From: Anaeromyxobacter_A sp035538735
GTDB lineage: Bacteria > Myxococcota > Myxococcia > Myxococcales > Anaeromyxobacteraceae
Reading direction: 5' to 3'
DNA: 17,195 bases
Assembly (NCBI GenBank): GCA_035538735.1
Contig: DATLJU010000170.1
Span: 1-17,195, forward strand
Shown: one piece after another, positions 8,112 through 16,864 of the stretch
Layout of the letters: each line of letters starts with the position of its first letter
Numbering within the stretch: the stretch's first letter is position 1
The notes under the pieces: model-generated
What the model was told of the DNA's origin: nothing
Database searches by the model: none
What the model saw: only the letters and a program-made list of their open reading frames with translations
Program-made: the position numbers and the translations under genes

Positions 8112-9458
8112 ATGAGGGCGCCGCCCGCCCTGGTCCTCGTCTGCGCGCTCGCCACGATCTCGTCGACCAGGGCAGCGGAGCCCTACAGCCCTGATACTGC
8201 CGCCCAGGAGAAGCCATCGCCACCGCCGGCGGAGCTCGACTTCCCGCGCGCGGAGTGCTCGGGGAACCCCCACGCCGCCGCGGCCGGACCGCCCGCGAAT
8301 TGCCCGCAGATCGACGCCGATCTGCGACCCGCCGCCGACGCTCCGGAGCAGGACTTCCCGGAGTGGCTGGGCGCCGTCACGGGATGGTGGGGCCCGCGAA
8401 CCGCTGGCGAGGAGGCGCGGAAGAAGCGCTCCGGCTTCATCGTCACGCCCATCATCAACTCCAGCCCGCTCATCGGGGCAGGCTTCGGTGCCGGAATCGC
8501 CGGGACGGTCGACCTGCGCGAAGGGACCCGGCCCTCGAAGTACTCGACGAGCGTCGTCTTCACCACCAACTCCCAGATCTCGGTTCCGCTCCGCGTGGAT
8601 CTCACGCTCCCCGGTGGCGACTGGACCGCGGTCCTGCTGTGGCGCTTGAGCAGGTGGCCTGCCCCGACGTGGGGCCTGGGTGGGCAGACGCCCGACTCGG
8701 CCAGGGCGGTCATCGACCGCGACTCGCTGCGACTGCATCAGACCGTGAATCGCCGCCTGACCGGCGACCTCTACGCCGGCGCCGGCCTCTACCTCGATTA
8801 CGACTTCAACGTGCACGACCGAGGGACGGCCAGCGGTGTGCCCTCCGCCTTCGCCCAGTATCCCTACGGCACCGGCTCCTCGTCGTTCAGCCTGGGACCG
8901 GGGGTGCGGCTCGCCTGGGATGACCGCGACAGCGTCGTCTACCCGACGCGCGGCATTTACGCGGACCTCACCTTCTCCTTCTTCCCCACCTGGCTCGGGA
9001 GCAGCAACTCCTGGCAGTCGCTCTTCGCGGAGGCGCGCACCTACGTGCCGATGTCACGGCGCCTCGTCCTGGCGCTGTGGACCTACGGCTGGGCCTCGTT
9101 CGGCCAGGTGCCCTACCTGCGCCTCCCGTCGATCGGCAGCGAGCCGGAGGGACGGTCGGGCCGTGGCTACATCGAGGGGCGCCACATCGGGAAGGCGCTG
9201 CTCTACGGGGAGGCCGAGCTCCGGGTGCTGGTCTGGGAGTGGCTCGGCGCCGCGGGTGGCGTGAACCTGCACTCGGTCAGCCAGCCCGGCGCGCACGGCA
9301 TCTTCCAGGACGCGCCGCGCTTCCAGTACTGGTACCCGGCGATCCTGGTGGGCCTCAAGATCGCCGTCGTGAAGGAGAGCCACGCGAACCTCAACTTCGA
9401 CCTCGCCTTTGGCAAGGCGAGCAGCGGCTTCTACATCAACTTCGCCGAGTCGTTCTGA
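8112..9458 (+). CDS. Omp85/BamA-superfamily outer-membrane barrel protein without POTRA domains
   Basis: A 448-residue exported protein. Residues 1-21 are a Sec signal peptide (hydrophobic core ALVLVCALATISS, likely cut after TRA). Residues 22-105 form a Pro/Ala-rich linker with two cysteines (49 and 64), too short for POTRA repeats. From about 108 the chain alternates hydrophobic and polar residues as in a beta barrel, with typical surface-antigen (D15) features: PLIGAGFGAGIAG near 119, a strand-turn reading WDDRDSVVYPTRGIY at 269-283, and RGYIEGR at 351-357 matching the conserved VRGF/Y loop-6 motif. It ends in Phe, as outer-membrane proteins do for BAM recognition. Such POTRA-less members are usually annotated only as BamA/TamA-family proteins; substrate unknown. 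The ATG has no clear Shine-Dalgarno. It follows the GTPase by 134 bases and converges on the SWIM gene. Confidence 0.85.
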   Translation: MRAPPALVLVCALATISSTRAAEPYSPDTAAQEKPSPPPAELDFPRAECSGNPHAAAAGPPANCPQIDADLRPAADAPEQDFPEWLGAVTGWWGPRTAGEEARKKRSGFIVTPIINSSPLIGAGFGAGIAGTVDLREGTRPSKYSTSVVFTTNSQISVPLRVDLTLPGGDWTAVLLWRLSRWPAPTWGLGGQTPDSARAVIDRDSLRLHQTVNRRLTGDLYAGAGLYLDYDFNVHDRGTASGVPSAFAQYPYGTGSSSFSLGPGVRLAWDDRDSVVYPTRGIYADLTFSFFPTWLGSSNSWQSLFAEARTYVPMSRRLVLALWTYGWASFGQVPYLRLPSIGSEPEGRSGRGYIEGRHIGKALLYGEAELRVLVWEWLGAAGGVNLHSVSQPGAHGIFQDAPRFQYWYPAILVGLKIAVVKESHANLNFDLAFGKASSGFYINFAESF

Positions 9459-9467
9459 GGGTCGTCG

Positions 9468-10292
9468 CTAGCGTCGCCGCGGCTTCACGACGCGCCTCGG
9501 CGGCGGCTGGGCCTTTGCTCCGGACCTCGAACGACGACGGGCGCGCGCCGCCTCGGGCGCGGCAGCCGACTCGAGCTCGATCCCGAAGATGTCCGCCAGG
9601 TCCTCGCTCGCGATCGCGTCCTGGCCAGCCCCCGGCGCCGCCATGAGCGCCCCGGCATCACCCGCGGCGGCGACGAGCTCCGCGCCGTCGACGCCGCGCA
9701 GCGTGAAGAGGAGCTCGGGCACCTCGTCGAGCCGCGCGCCCACGCCGTAGAGCACGGCCGCGAGGTGCTTGCAGAGCCAGGCGCCATCCGGGCAGGAGCA
9801 GCGCATCTCGATCTGCTTCCCGCTCGGGAAGAGCCCGCGCTCGCGGTGGCAGAGCTTCTCCATCACCGCGCTGGAGAGCTTCCCCGAGAGCAGCTCCACG
9901 ACCGTGCCGATCTGGCCGGCGCACTCCTTCCGCACCGCCTTCCAGCGCACGGCGGCGAGCGGCGCGACGGCGATCGTCACGTCATAGATCTCGCTCCCGG
10001 AGACGAGCGCATGCACCTCGCCCTTCGCGATCTGGAGGTCGATGACCGAGCCGTTGCGCACATAGGCCCGGCCGCGGGGGAGCCGGCTCGCAAAATCGGC
10101 GAACGTCTCCAGGTTCTCGCACCAGGCCTTGCCCCAGAACGTGCGCGCGATGGCGCCGCGTGGCGCGAGGAGGATAGGCGCTGGCTCGTGCCCTTGCTTC
10201 CGGAGCTGGGCGACCTTCCTGGCGGCGCGTCTGCGCCGTTCTGCGACGGAGACGTAAGCGGGGAACTCGCCGTAGTAGGAACCGTAGGCCAC
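9468..10292 (-). CDS. SWIM zinc-finger protein, partner of SNF2 helicase
   Basis: A 274-residue protein with a SWIM zinc finger: Cys165, Cys167, Cys174 and His176 in CSCPDGAWLCKH (165-176), the CxCx(n)CxH pattern. SWIM fingers bind zinc and mediate DNA or protein contacts. The N-terminus (YGEFPAYVSVAERRRRA, TFWGKAWCENLE at 51-62) is the conserved block found in bacterial SWIM proteins encoded next to SNF2 helicases, and GARLDEVPELLFTLRGVDG (185-203) and DLADIFGIELE (231-241) are also family-typical. The C-terminus (about 242-274) is a basic disordered tail. Start is GTG at 10292 with GAGGAG and GGAG just upstream. It lies 21 bases after the SNF2 stop, so the two genes form an operon. Function of the pair is not established; a DNA transaction role is inference. 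It ends 9 bases from the convergent barrel gene. Confidence 0.93.
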   Translation of the reverse strand: MAYGSYYGEFPAYVSVAERRRRAARKVAQLRKQGHEPAPILLAPRGAIARTFWGKAWCENLETFADFASRLPRGRAYVRNGSVIDLQIAKGEVHALVSGSEIYDVTIAVAPLAAVRWKAVRKECAGQIGTVVELLSGKLSSAVMEKLCHRERGLFPSGKQIEMRCSCPDGAWLCKHLAAVLYGVGARLDEVPELLFTLRGVDGAELVAAAGDAGALMAAPGAGQDAIASEDLADIFGIELESAAAPEAARARRRSRSGAKAQPPPRRVVKPRRR

Positions 10293-10313
10293 GCTCCAGC
10301 TCTCCTCGCCTCG

Positions 10314-13049
10314 TCACGCCTCGGCGGTCGCGCTCCGCAGGTCGAGCGCCACGAGCCGCAAGAGCTCCGCGTCGTCGAGCTCGGTGAGGCGCACCTCACC
10401 CCCGTCTTCTATCAGGTCGCGGGCCAGCATCCGCTTGTCCTCGAGCAGCGCATCGATGCGCTCTTCCACCGTGCCGCGGCAGACGAGCTTGTGCACGAGC
10501 ACGGCCTTCTTCTGGCCGATGCGGAAAGCCCGGTCGGTCGCCTGGTTCTCCACGGCTGGGTTCCACCACCGATCGAAGTGGATGACGTGCGAGGCGGCCG
10601 TGAGGTTGAGGCCCGTGCCGCCGGCCTTGAGCGAGAGGACGAAGAATGGCACCGCCTCGTCCTCCTGGAAGCGGCGAACGAGCGCGGCCCGCTCCTTCAC
10701 CGCGGTCGCGCCGGAGAGGACGAGCCCCGGCCGTCCGAACACCTCGCCGAGATGGCGCGCCAGGGGCTCCGTCATCTCGCGGAACTGGGTGAAGACGAGC
10801 GCCTTCTCCTGCCGTGAGGCGATGACCTCGCCGAGCTCGGCGAGCCTGGCGAACTTACCGCTCTCCGCAGGATCGAAGGCGCCGTCTCCGATCCACTGCG
10901 ACGGGTGATTGCAGATCTGCTTCAGGCGCAGGAGGTAGGCGAGGACGAGGCCGCGCCGCTTCATCGCGTTCCCTCCCTTCACGGCCTTCATCTCGCGCGC
11001 GAGGCCTTCGACCGCCTCCTCGTACATGGCCGCCTGTCGCCTCGTGAGCGGGCAATACGCCTTGACCTCGGTCTTGTCGGGCAGGTCGGCGATGACGGCG
11101 CGATCCGTCTTGAGGCGCCGCAGGATGTAGGGGCGGACGAGCTCGCGCAAGGCGGCGTAGGGCGACGGGCGGTCGGCGGCGGCGCCGTCGGAGGCGGCCG
11201 CACTCTCGGCGCCCTTCACGAAGGCGCCGAACTCCTTCGCCGTCCCGAGGAGGCCCGGGTTCAGGTAGTCGAAGATCGACCAGAGATCGGTCGCGCGGTT
11301 CTCCACAGGCGTGCCGGTGAGCGCGAGCCGCAACCGCGCGCGCAGCGCCTTCACCGCGCGGGTCTGACGTGCGCCGGGGTTCTTCACCGCCTGCGCCTCG
11401 TCGAGCACGGCGAGGCCGAAGCGCGCCTCGGCGAGCCATGGGTAGCGGTGGACCGAGCCGTACGTCACGGCCACGAGGTCGTGGCGGTCGAGCGCCTCGG
11501 GCGAGAGGGCGGCGAGCTCCTCACGCGGCATTGCCGAAGGGTGCGCGACGAGGAGCCGGAGCGACGGCGCGAAGCGCTCGATCTCCGCCTTCCAGTTGGC
11601 GAGAAGCGACGCCGGAGCGACCAGGAGGTGCGGGCCGGCGAGGGCGCGGCTCTTCTTGAGGAGCAGCAACAGCGCCAGCACCTGCACCGTCTTCCCGAGC
11701 CCCATGTCGTCGGCGAGGCAGCCGCCCAGGCCGAGGCGGGCGAGCGTGAGGAGCCAGCGCACGCCGTCCTTCTGGTAGGGGCGGAGCGTGGCGTCGAGGA
11801 GCGGTCCGGGGTCGATCTCCGCCTCGCCGCGCGCGCCCCGTAGCTCGGAGAGCGCCTCCGCGAGCCAAGGGCCGGGCTCGACGCCGACCCAGGCGCGGTC
11901 GTCCTCGGGGAGGACCTCGTCGCTCGCGAGGCGCGCTCCCGCCACGAGCCGCATCGCCTCGGCGAAGGCGAGCCCTTCCGCTGCCGCGCGCTCCGCCTCG
12001 CGCCAGCGCTCGAGAAGGCGATCGAGCTTCTCACGATCGACCTCCACCCAGCGGCCCTTGAGGAGCCTGAGCCCGTTCCCGCCTTCGCGCAACGCGCGCA
12101 GCTCGGCGGGCGTCACCGGCTCGCCGTCGAGCGTGAGGCCGACCGAGAAGTCGAGCAGGGCTTCCACGCCGAGCCCCGCGGGCTTTCCAGCGCCCACCTT
12201 CACGGTGACGCGCGGGCGCGGTGGCCGGCCCCGACTCCACCAGCCCGGCACGCGTACCACGACGCCGCTCTCCTCGAGCCTGGGCAACTCACGCAGGAAC
12301 GCGTGCGCCTCGTCCGGCGTCCACGCCTGTGGTTGGAAGAGCCGGCCGGAATCGCCGAGCGCCTTCACGAGCGCGCTCCTCTCGGAGGCGCGTTGCACTG
12401 GCGCGAGGAGCGCCAGGAGGCGCTTGCGATCCGCGGCCGACGAGGCCGCGCGCACGGCGTCTCCCAGTGGGCGGTGCTGCGGCTTCCCGTTCGGCGTGAG
12501 ACCGGTGGTGTAGGTGGCGAGGAACGCGAACGGCAGCGCCTCGTCGCGCTTGTTCTCCGCGAGGTGGAGGTGGACGCGCCCGACGAGGTTCCAGGCGGGG
12601 TCCTGCTTCGCGAGCCACGCCTGCACCGGCTCGCGCGAGGAGGCGATGTCGGCGCGCCAGGCACGCAGCATCTCCGCCCAGAGCGCGGCGAGCACCTCCC
12701 GGTCGAGATACTCCGCTCCAGGCATGGGCGGGGCGACGAGGACGAGCCGCTCGAGCTCGGCGTTGCTCGGAAGGACTTCCGCCCGCTCACGCTGCTCTTC
12801 CAGATCGGGGAGCGCGCACAGCGCCGTCATGAAGGCACGCCCGAGGTCGCGCCAGAAGCCGAACGCCACCGGCAGCGGCGTGTGCGCCTCCGCAGCGCCC
12901 AGGTGTACGAGCCCCGCGCCCTGGCCACGCCCGAACGCCGCCTCGATGCGCGCTGCCGCGCGCGGCTCGGGCGAGGCCTCCCCCGGCTCGGCTGGCCGGA
13001 GCAGCAGGTGACCGGCGGGCGTGAGCGAGATGGCGAGCGGGGAAGGCAT
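10314..13049 (-). CDS. SNF2-family DEAD/DEAH-box helicase/translocase
   Basis: A 911-residue superfamily 2 ATPase that translocates on double-stranded DNA. The first 400 residues are the bacterial SNF2-associated region. The motor follows: YQKDGVRWL (425-433), Walker A DDMGLGKT (447-454), DEAQ box (550-553), motif III LTGTPVENR (577-585), ILRRLKTD (642-649), and lobe two with VFTQF (752-756), SLKAGGTGLNL (806-816) and motif VI QATDRAFRIGQ (836-846). Key arginine and lysine residues are present, so it should be active. The ATG at 13049 is chosen because MPSPLAISLTPAGHLLL is the usual N-terminus; no good Shine-Dalgarno is visible, and GTG 13103 or ATG 13097 would give non-conserved extensions. 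It is first in an operon with the SWIM gene. Mycobacterial HelZ is a relative; the physiological role is not well defined. Confidence 0.95.
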   Translation of the reverse strand: MPSPLAISLTPAGHLLLRPAEPGEASPEPRAAARIEAAFGRGQGAGLVHLGAAEAHTPLPVAFGFWRDLGRAFMTALCALPDLEEQRERAEVLPSNAELERLVLVAPPMPGAEYLDREVLAALWAEMLRAWRADIASSREPVQAWLAKQDPAWNLVGRVHLHLAENKRDEALPFAFLATYTTGLTPNGKPQHRPLGDAVRAASSAADRKRLLALLAPVQRASERSALVKALGDSGRLFQPQAWTPDEAHAFLRELPRLEESGVVVRVPGWWSRGRPPRPRVTVKVGAGKPAGLGVEALLDFSVGLTLDGEPVTPAELRALREGGNGLRLLKGRWVEVDREKLDRLLERWREAERAAAEGLAFAEAMRLVAGARLASDEVLPEDDRAWVGVEPGPWLAEALSELRGARGEAEIDPGPLLDATLRPYQKDGVRWLLTLARLGLGGCLADDMGLGKTVQVLALLLLLKKSRALAGPHLLVAPASLLANWKAEIERFAPSLRLLVAHPSAMPREELAALSPEALDRHDLVAVTYGSVHRYPWLAEARFGLAVLDEAQAVKNPGARQTRAVKALRARLRLALTGTPVENRATDLWSIFDYLNPGLLGTAKEFGAFVKGAESAAASDGAAADRPSPYAALRELVRPYILRRLKTDRAVIADLPDKTEVKAYCPLTRRQAAMYEEAVEGLAREMKAVKGGNAMKRRGLVLAYLLRLKQICNHPSQWIGDGAFDPAESGKFARLAELGEVIASRQEKALVFTQFREMTEPLARHLGEVFGRPGLVLSGATAVKERAALVRRFQEDEAVPFFVLSLKAGGTGLNLTAASHVIHFDRWWNPAVENQATDRAFRIGQKKAVLVHKLVCRGTVEERIDALLEDKRMLARDLIEDGGEVRLTELDDAELLRLVALDLRSATAEA

Positions 13050-13124
13050 CCAAGTGAAGACTAACTGGAGGGAATGACGAGGGCGGAACCCCAGCATTAC
13101 CACGCAAGACGTAGGGGCCGGGGC

Positions 13125-14159
13125 TCAACGCCCGCCGTGAAAGGTCGCGACCACCCCAGCGTGGTCGGACGGGTAGACTCCCGCGGCGGTCTTGCTCGAC
13201 GGCGTCGCGCCCACGGTGGTCACCGCGGCCGGCGAGAGCGCGCCGCGGTAGAGCACGAAGTCGATGCGCTCCGTCAGCGCGACGGCGGGATCGCGCAGGT
13301 CCGGGGCGAAGCAGCAGGTGAGGCCCGGATCGCCGGGGTGCAGGAGCGTCCACGGATCGGTGAGGCCCGCGCCCACCACGATGGCGTACGACGCGGTGCT
13401 GCTCCCGTCCGCCGCGGAGTTGAGGTCCCCCATCACCAGGAGGTCGCCGCTGGCCGGTAGCACCGCGGCGAGCTCGCGCGCCTGTGCCTCCTGCACGCTG
13501 TGGAAGCCCTCGATCTCGAGGTGCGTGTCGAGGAGGGTGAAGGCGAGCCCCTCCGCCTCGACCTGGAGCGAAACGTAGCCGCGGGGAATGGTCGCGGAGA
13601 GCGAGCCCGCCGACACACCGGCCAGCGTCGCGTAGTGGCCGGTCGTCACGCCCGAGACCTGCACGCCGCTCCGGACGAGCACGACGTCGCGATCGACGAA
13701 ACGGATCCGCTGGCCGGTGTCGTCGGGCAGCTCGACGTCGATGTTGGTGGAGGTGCCCGCCGCCACGTACTCGTGCCCGGTGCCGTGCAGGTGGTCCAGG
13801 AGGAGCTGCAGGAAATCATAGGCCGTGGTGGGTGGCGCGCTCTGGAGCAGGGGCCGCGTCTGGAACAGCGCCACCTCCTGCAGCGCGACGACATCGGCGC
13901 CGGCGGCGACGATCTCGTTCGCCACCCGGCTCATCCGACCGGGGACGTCGGAGGCCTGGACCGTGCGCCAGGTGGTGCCGACCGCGGCGGGGAGCTGCGT
14001 GGGATCCACCAACTGCAGCAAGGGTTCGAGGGGCGCTCCCAGGTAGAGGTTCCTCGTCATCAGGACGAGCGCGCCGTCGTCTCCGGCGCCCGACTGCCCG
14101 TCGCCACCGCACCCAGCGAACAGGACGGCGACGAGGAGCGCTGACGAGACCTTCTTCAT
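13125..14159 (-). CDS. Lipoprotein of the endonuclease/exonuclease/phosphatase fold
   Basis: A 344-residue exported lipoprotein. Residues 1-16 are a lipoprotein signal with lipobox LFAGC and lipidated Cys17; Gly at +2 favours the outer membrane. The mature part has the metal-dependent DNase I/phosphatase (EEP) fold: Asn37 in TRNLYLG, metal-binding Glu95 in LQEV, DTHLE with Asp211 and His213, GDLNS with Asp245 and Asn247, RIDFVLYR with Asp300, and catalytic SDHAGVVATF with Asp332 and His333. All key residues are present, so it should be an active phosphodiesterase or nuclease. Substrate may be nucleic acid, a phospholipid or an inositol phosphate; sequence alone does not tell. The ATG has GGAG seven bases upstream. 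It lies 52 bases after cydB on the same strand and may be read through, though a functional link is not obvious. Confidence 0.9.
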   Translation of the reverse strand: MKKVSSALLVAVLFAGCGGDGQSGAGDDGALVLMTRNLYLGAPLEPLLQLVDPTQLPAAVGTTWRTVQASDVPGRMSRVANEIVAAGADVVALQEVALFQTRPLLQSAPPTTAYDFLQLLLDHLHGTGHEYVAAGTSTNIDVELPDDTGQRIRFVDRDVVLVRSGVQVSGVTTGHYATLAGVSAGSLSATIPRGYVSLQVEAEGLAFTLLDTHLEIEGFHSVQEAQARELAAVLPASGDLLVMGDLNSAADGSSTASYAIVVGAGLTDPWTLLHPGDPGLTCCFAPDLRDPAVALTERIDFVLYRGALSPAAVTTVGATPSSKTAAGVYPSDHAGVVATFHGGR

Positions 14160-14211
14160 GGCGACGCTCCGGGACGGTGGAAGCCGGGGAGAGCGACGTC
14201 GAGGTGCTCCG

Positions 14212-15261
14212 CTAATGCCCGTAGCGCGACCCGGGCCCGACCGCGACCTTTCCGCGGAACGAGTGGAACAGATATGCGAAGTAGCCGATGGCGAGCGCGA
14301 TGGCTGGGATCCACCAGGCGAGGCCGATCGCGAGGCCGCGTCGATCGTTCGCCGCCCCGGCCACGTCGAGGTCGAAGCGCGGGTCGACGGTCGAGGGCAG
14401 GATGGTCGGGTAGAGCGCGCCGGCAGTGAGCCCGAGCAGCGCCGCCACGACGACCGACGAGGCGAGGAAGCCGCCGAGCTCCCCGCCGCGCGCGAGCGAG
14501 CGCGCCACCCGCGCCAGCCCGCCCACGACCGCGAGCGGGAGGATCCAGAGGCCGGGCCGCTCCGCCAGGTGTACGAAGAGGGACGGCCGCACGACCGCGG
14601 TCTCGATCGTGACGAAGAGCGCGAGGACCGCCACGGCGATCCAGGCCCTGCGGCCGAGCCGGGTCGCGCGCAGGTTCACGTCGCCGGCGGTCTTCCAGCG
14701 CAGGTACATCGCCCCGTGCCCGGCGAGCGTCGCGACGGCGAGGAGACCCACCGACGCCGTGTACCAGTCGATCGCCCCGAGCTCGCCGCTGATGCGAAGG
14801 TCCGTGAAGAGCGGCGACGCGAAGTAACCGCTGGAGTCGATGGGCACCCCGCGCAGCACGTTTCCGAGCGCCACGCCGAGGACGAGCGCCAGCACCGCCG
14901 ACGAGAGCGCGAACACGACGTCCATGAGCTGGCGCCAGAGCGGGTTCGTCTGATGCGACCGCAGCTCGATCGAGAGCCCGCGCAGCACGAGCAGCCACAA
15001 GACCAGCACGAGCGGAAGGTAGAAGCCGCTGAACGCCACCGCGTACACCTGCGGGAACGCGAACACGAGCAGCCCGCCCGAGGCGAGGAGCCAGACCTCG
15101 TTGCCGTCCCAGACCGGGCCGATCGCCTCGAGCACGGCCCGCCGCTCCTCGTCGTGCCGCGCCACGAAGAGGTGGAGGATGCCCGCGCCCAGGTCGAACC
15201 CGTCGAGCACCACGTACATGGTGAGCATGAACCCGAGCAGGATGTACCAGGTCGTCGCCAT
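14212..15261 (-). CDS. cydB: Cytochrome bd quinol oxidase subunit II
   Basis: A 349-residue integral membrane protein, the structural partner of CydA in the terminal oxidase that reduces oxygen to water with quinol. Family marks are GFDLGAGIL (21-29), GPVWDGNEVWLLASGG (48-63), FPQVYAVAFSGFYLPL (69-84) and RGLSIELRSH (94-103); eight or nine hydrophobic helices follow the usual pattern and the C-terminus ends SFRGKV plus a short tail. It begins 12 bases after the cydA stop, with GGAG five bases before its ATG, so the two are co-translated. No cydX-like small ORF fits in the 52 bases after it. A secure call. Confidence 0.96.
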   Translation of the reverse strand: MATTWYILLGFMLTMYVVLDGFDLGAGILHLFVARHDEERRAVLEAIGPVWDGNEVWLLASGGLLVFAFPQVYAVAFSGFYLPLVLVLWLLVLRGLSIELRSHQTNPLWRQLMDVVFALSSAVLALVLGVALGNVLRGVPIDSSGYFASPLFTDLRISGELGAIDWYTASVGLLAVATLAGHGAMYLRWKTAGDVNLRATRLGRRAWIAVAVLALFVTIETAVVRPSLFVHLAERPGLWILPLAVVGGLARVARSLARGGELGGFLASSVVVAALLGLTAGALYPTILPSTVDPRFDLDVAGAANDRRGLAIGLAWWIPAIALAIGYFAYLFHSFRGKVAVGPGSRYGH

Positions 15262-15273
15262 GTCGTCTCCGCG

Positions 15274-16629
15274 TCACGCGCGAGCGGGCTGCCCGACGGT
15301 CGGCACCGCCTCGTGCGGTTCGGGTCCCCGGGCGATCTCCCGGCCGACGAGGTAGAGGAACAGGACCCCGATCACGAGGTAAAGCCCGAGGAATCCCAGG
15401 GTCGAGAACGCCACGTTTCCGGCGCCCACGCGCGGCGAGGTGCCGTCCGCGGTCCGCATGAGCCCGTACACCACCCAGGGCTGACGCCCGAGCTCCGCGG
15501 TCAGCCAGCCGAAGGTGGTCGCGATGTACGGGAACGGGAACGCCAGCATCAGGATCCAGAGGATCGGCCGCGACGTGTAGAGCCGGCCCTGCCACAGCGC
15601 GAGCGCCGCGACGAGCATCACCAGGATGAGCAGCGTCCCGAGGCCGACCATGATGTGGTACGCGTAGTAGAGGAGCTCGACGTTGTCCGGCCACTCGTTG
15701 CGCGGGATGTCGTTCAGCCCCTTGACCTCGGCGCCAAAGGAGCCGTAGGCGAGGAAGCTCAGCACGCGCGGGACCACGATCGGGTTCTCCAGCCGCCGAG
15801 TCTCGACGTTCGGCTGCCCGATGATGACCAGCTCGGCGGGCGCGGAGGTCTCGAACTTCCCCTCCATCGCGGCGAGCGTGGCGGGCTGGTGCTCGGCGAC
15901 GAGCTTGCCGCTTTGATCGCCGGTCGGGAAGAGCTGCAGCGCCGTGGAGATCAGCCCGGCCACGACGCCGAGCCTGAGGGAGCGTCGCGCCCAGGGCTCG
16001 TGCATACCCATGAGCGCCCAGAAGGCGCCGACCGCTGCGACCACGAACGAGCCCGTGATCGCCGCGGCGCACATGTTGTGCGCGTACTGCCAGAACACCC
16101 AGCCGTTGAAGAGGAACGCGCCGACGTCGGCGAGGTGCAGGGTGCCGTCCGCCCCGACGGCATAGCCCTGGGGGTGCTGCATGAAGGTGTTCGTGGTGAT
16201 GATGAAATAGCCGGACAGCCACGAGCCGAGGAAGAGCATGAATGCCGCGAAGAGGTGTCCGCGGGGTCCGAGCCGTTTCTCGCCGAAGAGGAAGAGGCCG
16301 AGGAACGCCGACTCGGCGAAGAAGGCGAACATCCCCTCCATTGCGAGGGTCATGCCGATGACGCCGCCCGCGTAGTGCGAGAAGCGAGCCCAGTTCGTGC
16401 CGAACTGGAACTCCATCGGGATGCCGGTCACCACGCCCACGGCGAAGTTGATGGCGAAGATGCGCGCCCAGAAGCGCGCCACCTCGTCCCAGCGCGGATC
16501 GTCGCGCCGGTACGCGATGATCTTCGCGACGAGGATGAGGAGCGCGAGGCCCATCGTGAGCTGCGGGAACAGGTAGTGGTACGTGATCGTGAAACCGAAC
16601 TGGAAGCGGTGCCAGATTGCCGCGGTCAT
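15274..16629 (-). CDS. cydA: Cytochrome bd quinol oxidase subunit I, short Q-loop (CIO-like)
   Basis: A 451-residue haem-bearing, quinol-oxidising subunit. Haem ligands line up with E. coli His19, His186 and Met393: His18 in ITYHYLF, His184 in QYAHNM, and Met327 in YHIMVGLG. MEFQFGTNW (72-80) and GRQPW (381-385) are intact. The Q-loop is short, since the protein is about 70 residues shorter than E. coli CydA; this is the cyanide-insensitive-oxidase-like class. In the Q-loop the motif aligned to E. coli KLAAIE (Lys252 to Glu257) reads TLAAME here at 251-256, so the lysine is Thr. The ATG at 16629 is chosen because it places His18 correctly; an in-frame ATG at 16668 would add 13 residues and neither has a strong Shine-Dalgarno. 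The bases from 16630 to about 16864 presumably hold the promoter; I recognise no element there. Confidence 0.95.
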   Translation of the reverse strand: MTAAIWHRFQFGFTITYHYLFPQLTMGLALLILVAKIIAYRRDDPRWDEVARFWARIFAINFAVGVVTGIPMEFQFGTNWARFSHYAGGVIGMTLAMEGMFAFFAESAFLGLFLFGEKRLGPRGHLFAAFMLFLGSWLSGYFIITTNTFMQHPQGYAVGADGTLHLADVGAFLFNGWVFWQYAHNMCAAAITGSFVVAAVGAFWALMGMHEPWARRSLRLGVVAGLISTALQLFPTGDQSGKLVAEHQPATLAAMEGKFETSAPAELVIIGQPNVETRRLENPIVVPRVLSFLAYGSFGAEVKGLNDIPRNEWPDNVELLYYAYHIMVGLGTLLILVMLVAALALWQGRLYTSRPILWILMLAFPFPYIATTFGWLTAELGRQPWVVYGLMRTADGTSPRVGAGNVAFSTLGFLGLYLVIGVLFLYLVGREIARGPEPHEAVPTVGQPARA

Positions 16630-16864
16630 CGCGTACGCTCTGTAGGCCGGCTCGCGCGGCGGGGCCATCCGGGTGGGTCCCGCTCCGTTGGGAGTCTGCC
16701 GTTCGGACGTCCGGGGCGCGCGGGATCCGCGTCGCGCGCACCGCTCGCCACGCCGGCCGGATGGCGACGGCATACTGTTCGTGGAGCCGGAGCGGCGGTG
16801 GGCGACATCACATGCAGCCGGGCGATCCCCGCCACGGCCGCATCGATGCGCCGGCGCTCGCGCG

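Noticed and set aside
14160..14211. A cydX-like small subunit gene after cydB
   Set aside because: The 52-base gap is too short and holds no suitable start.
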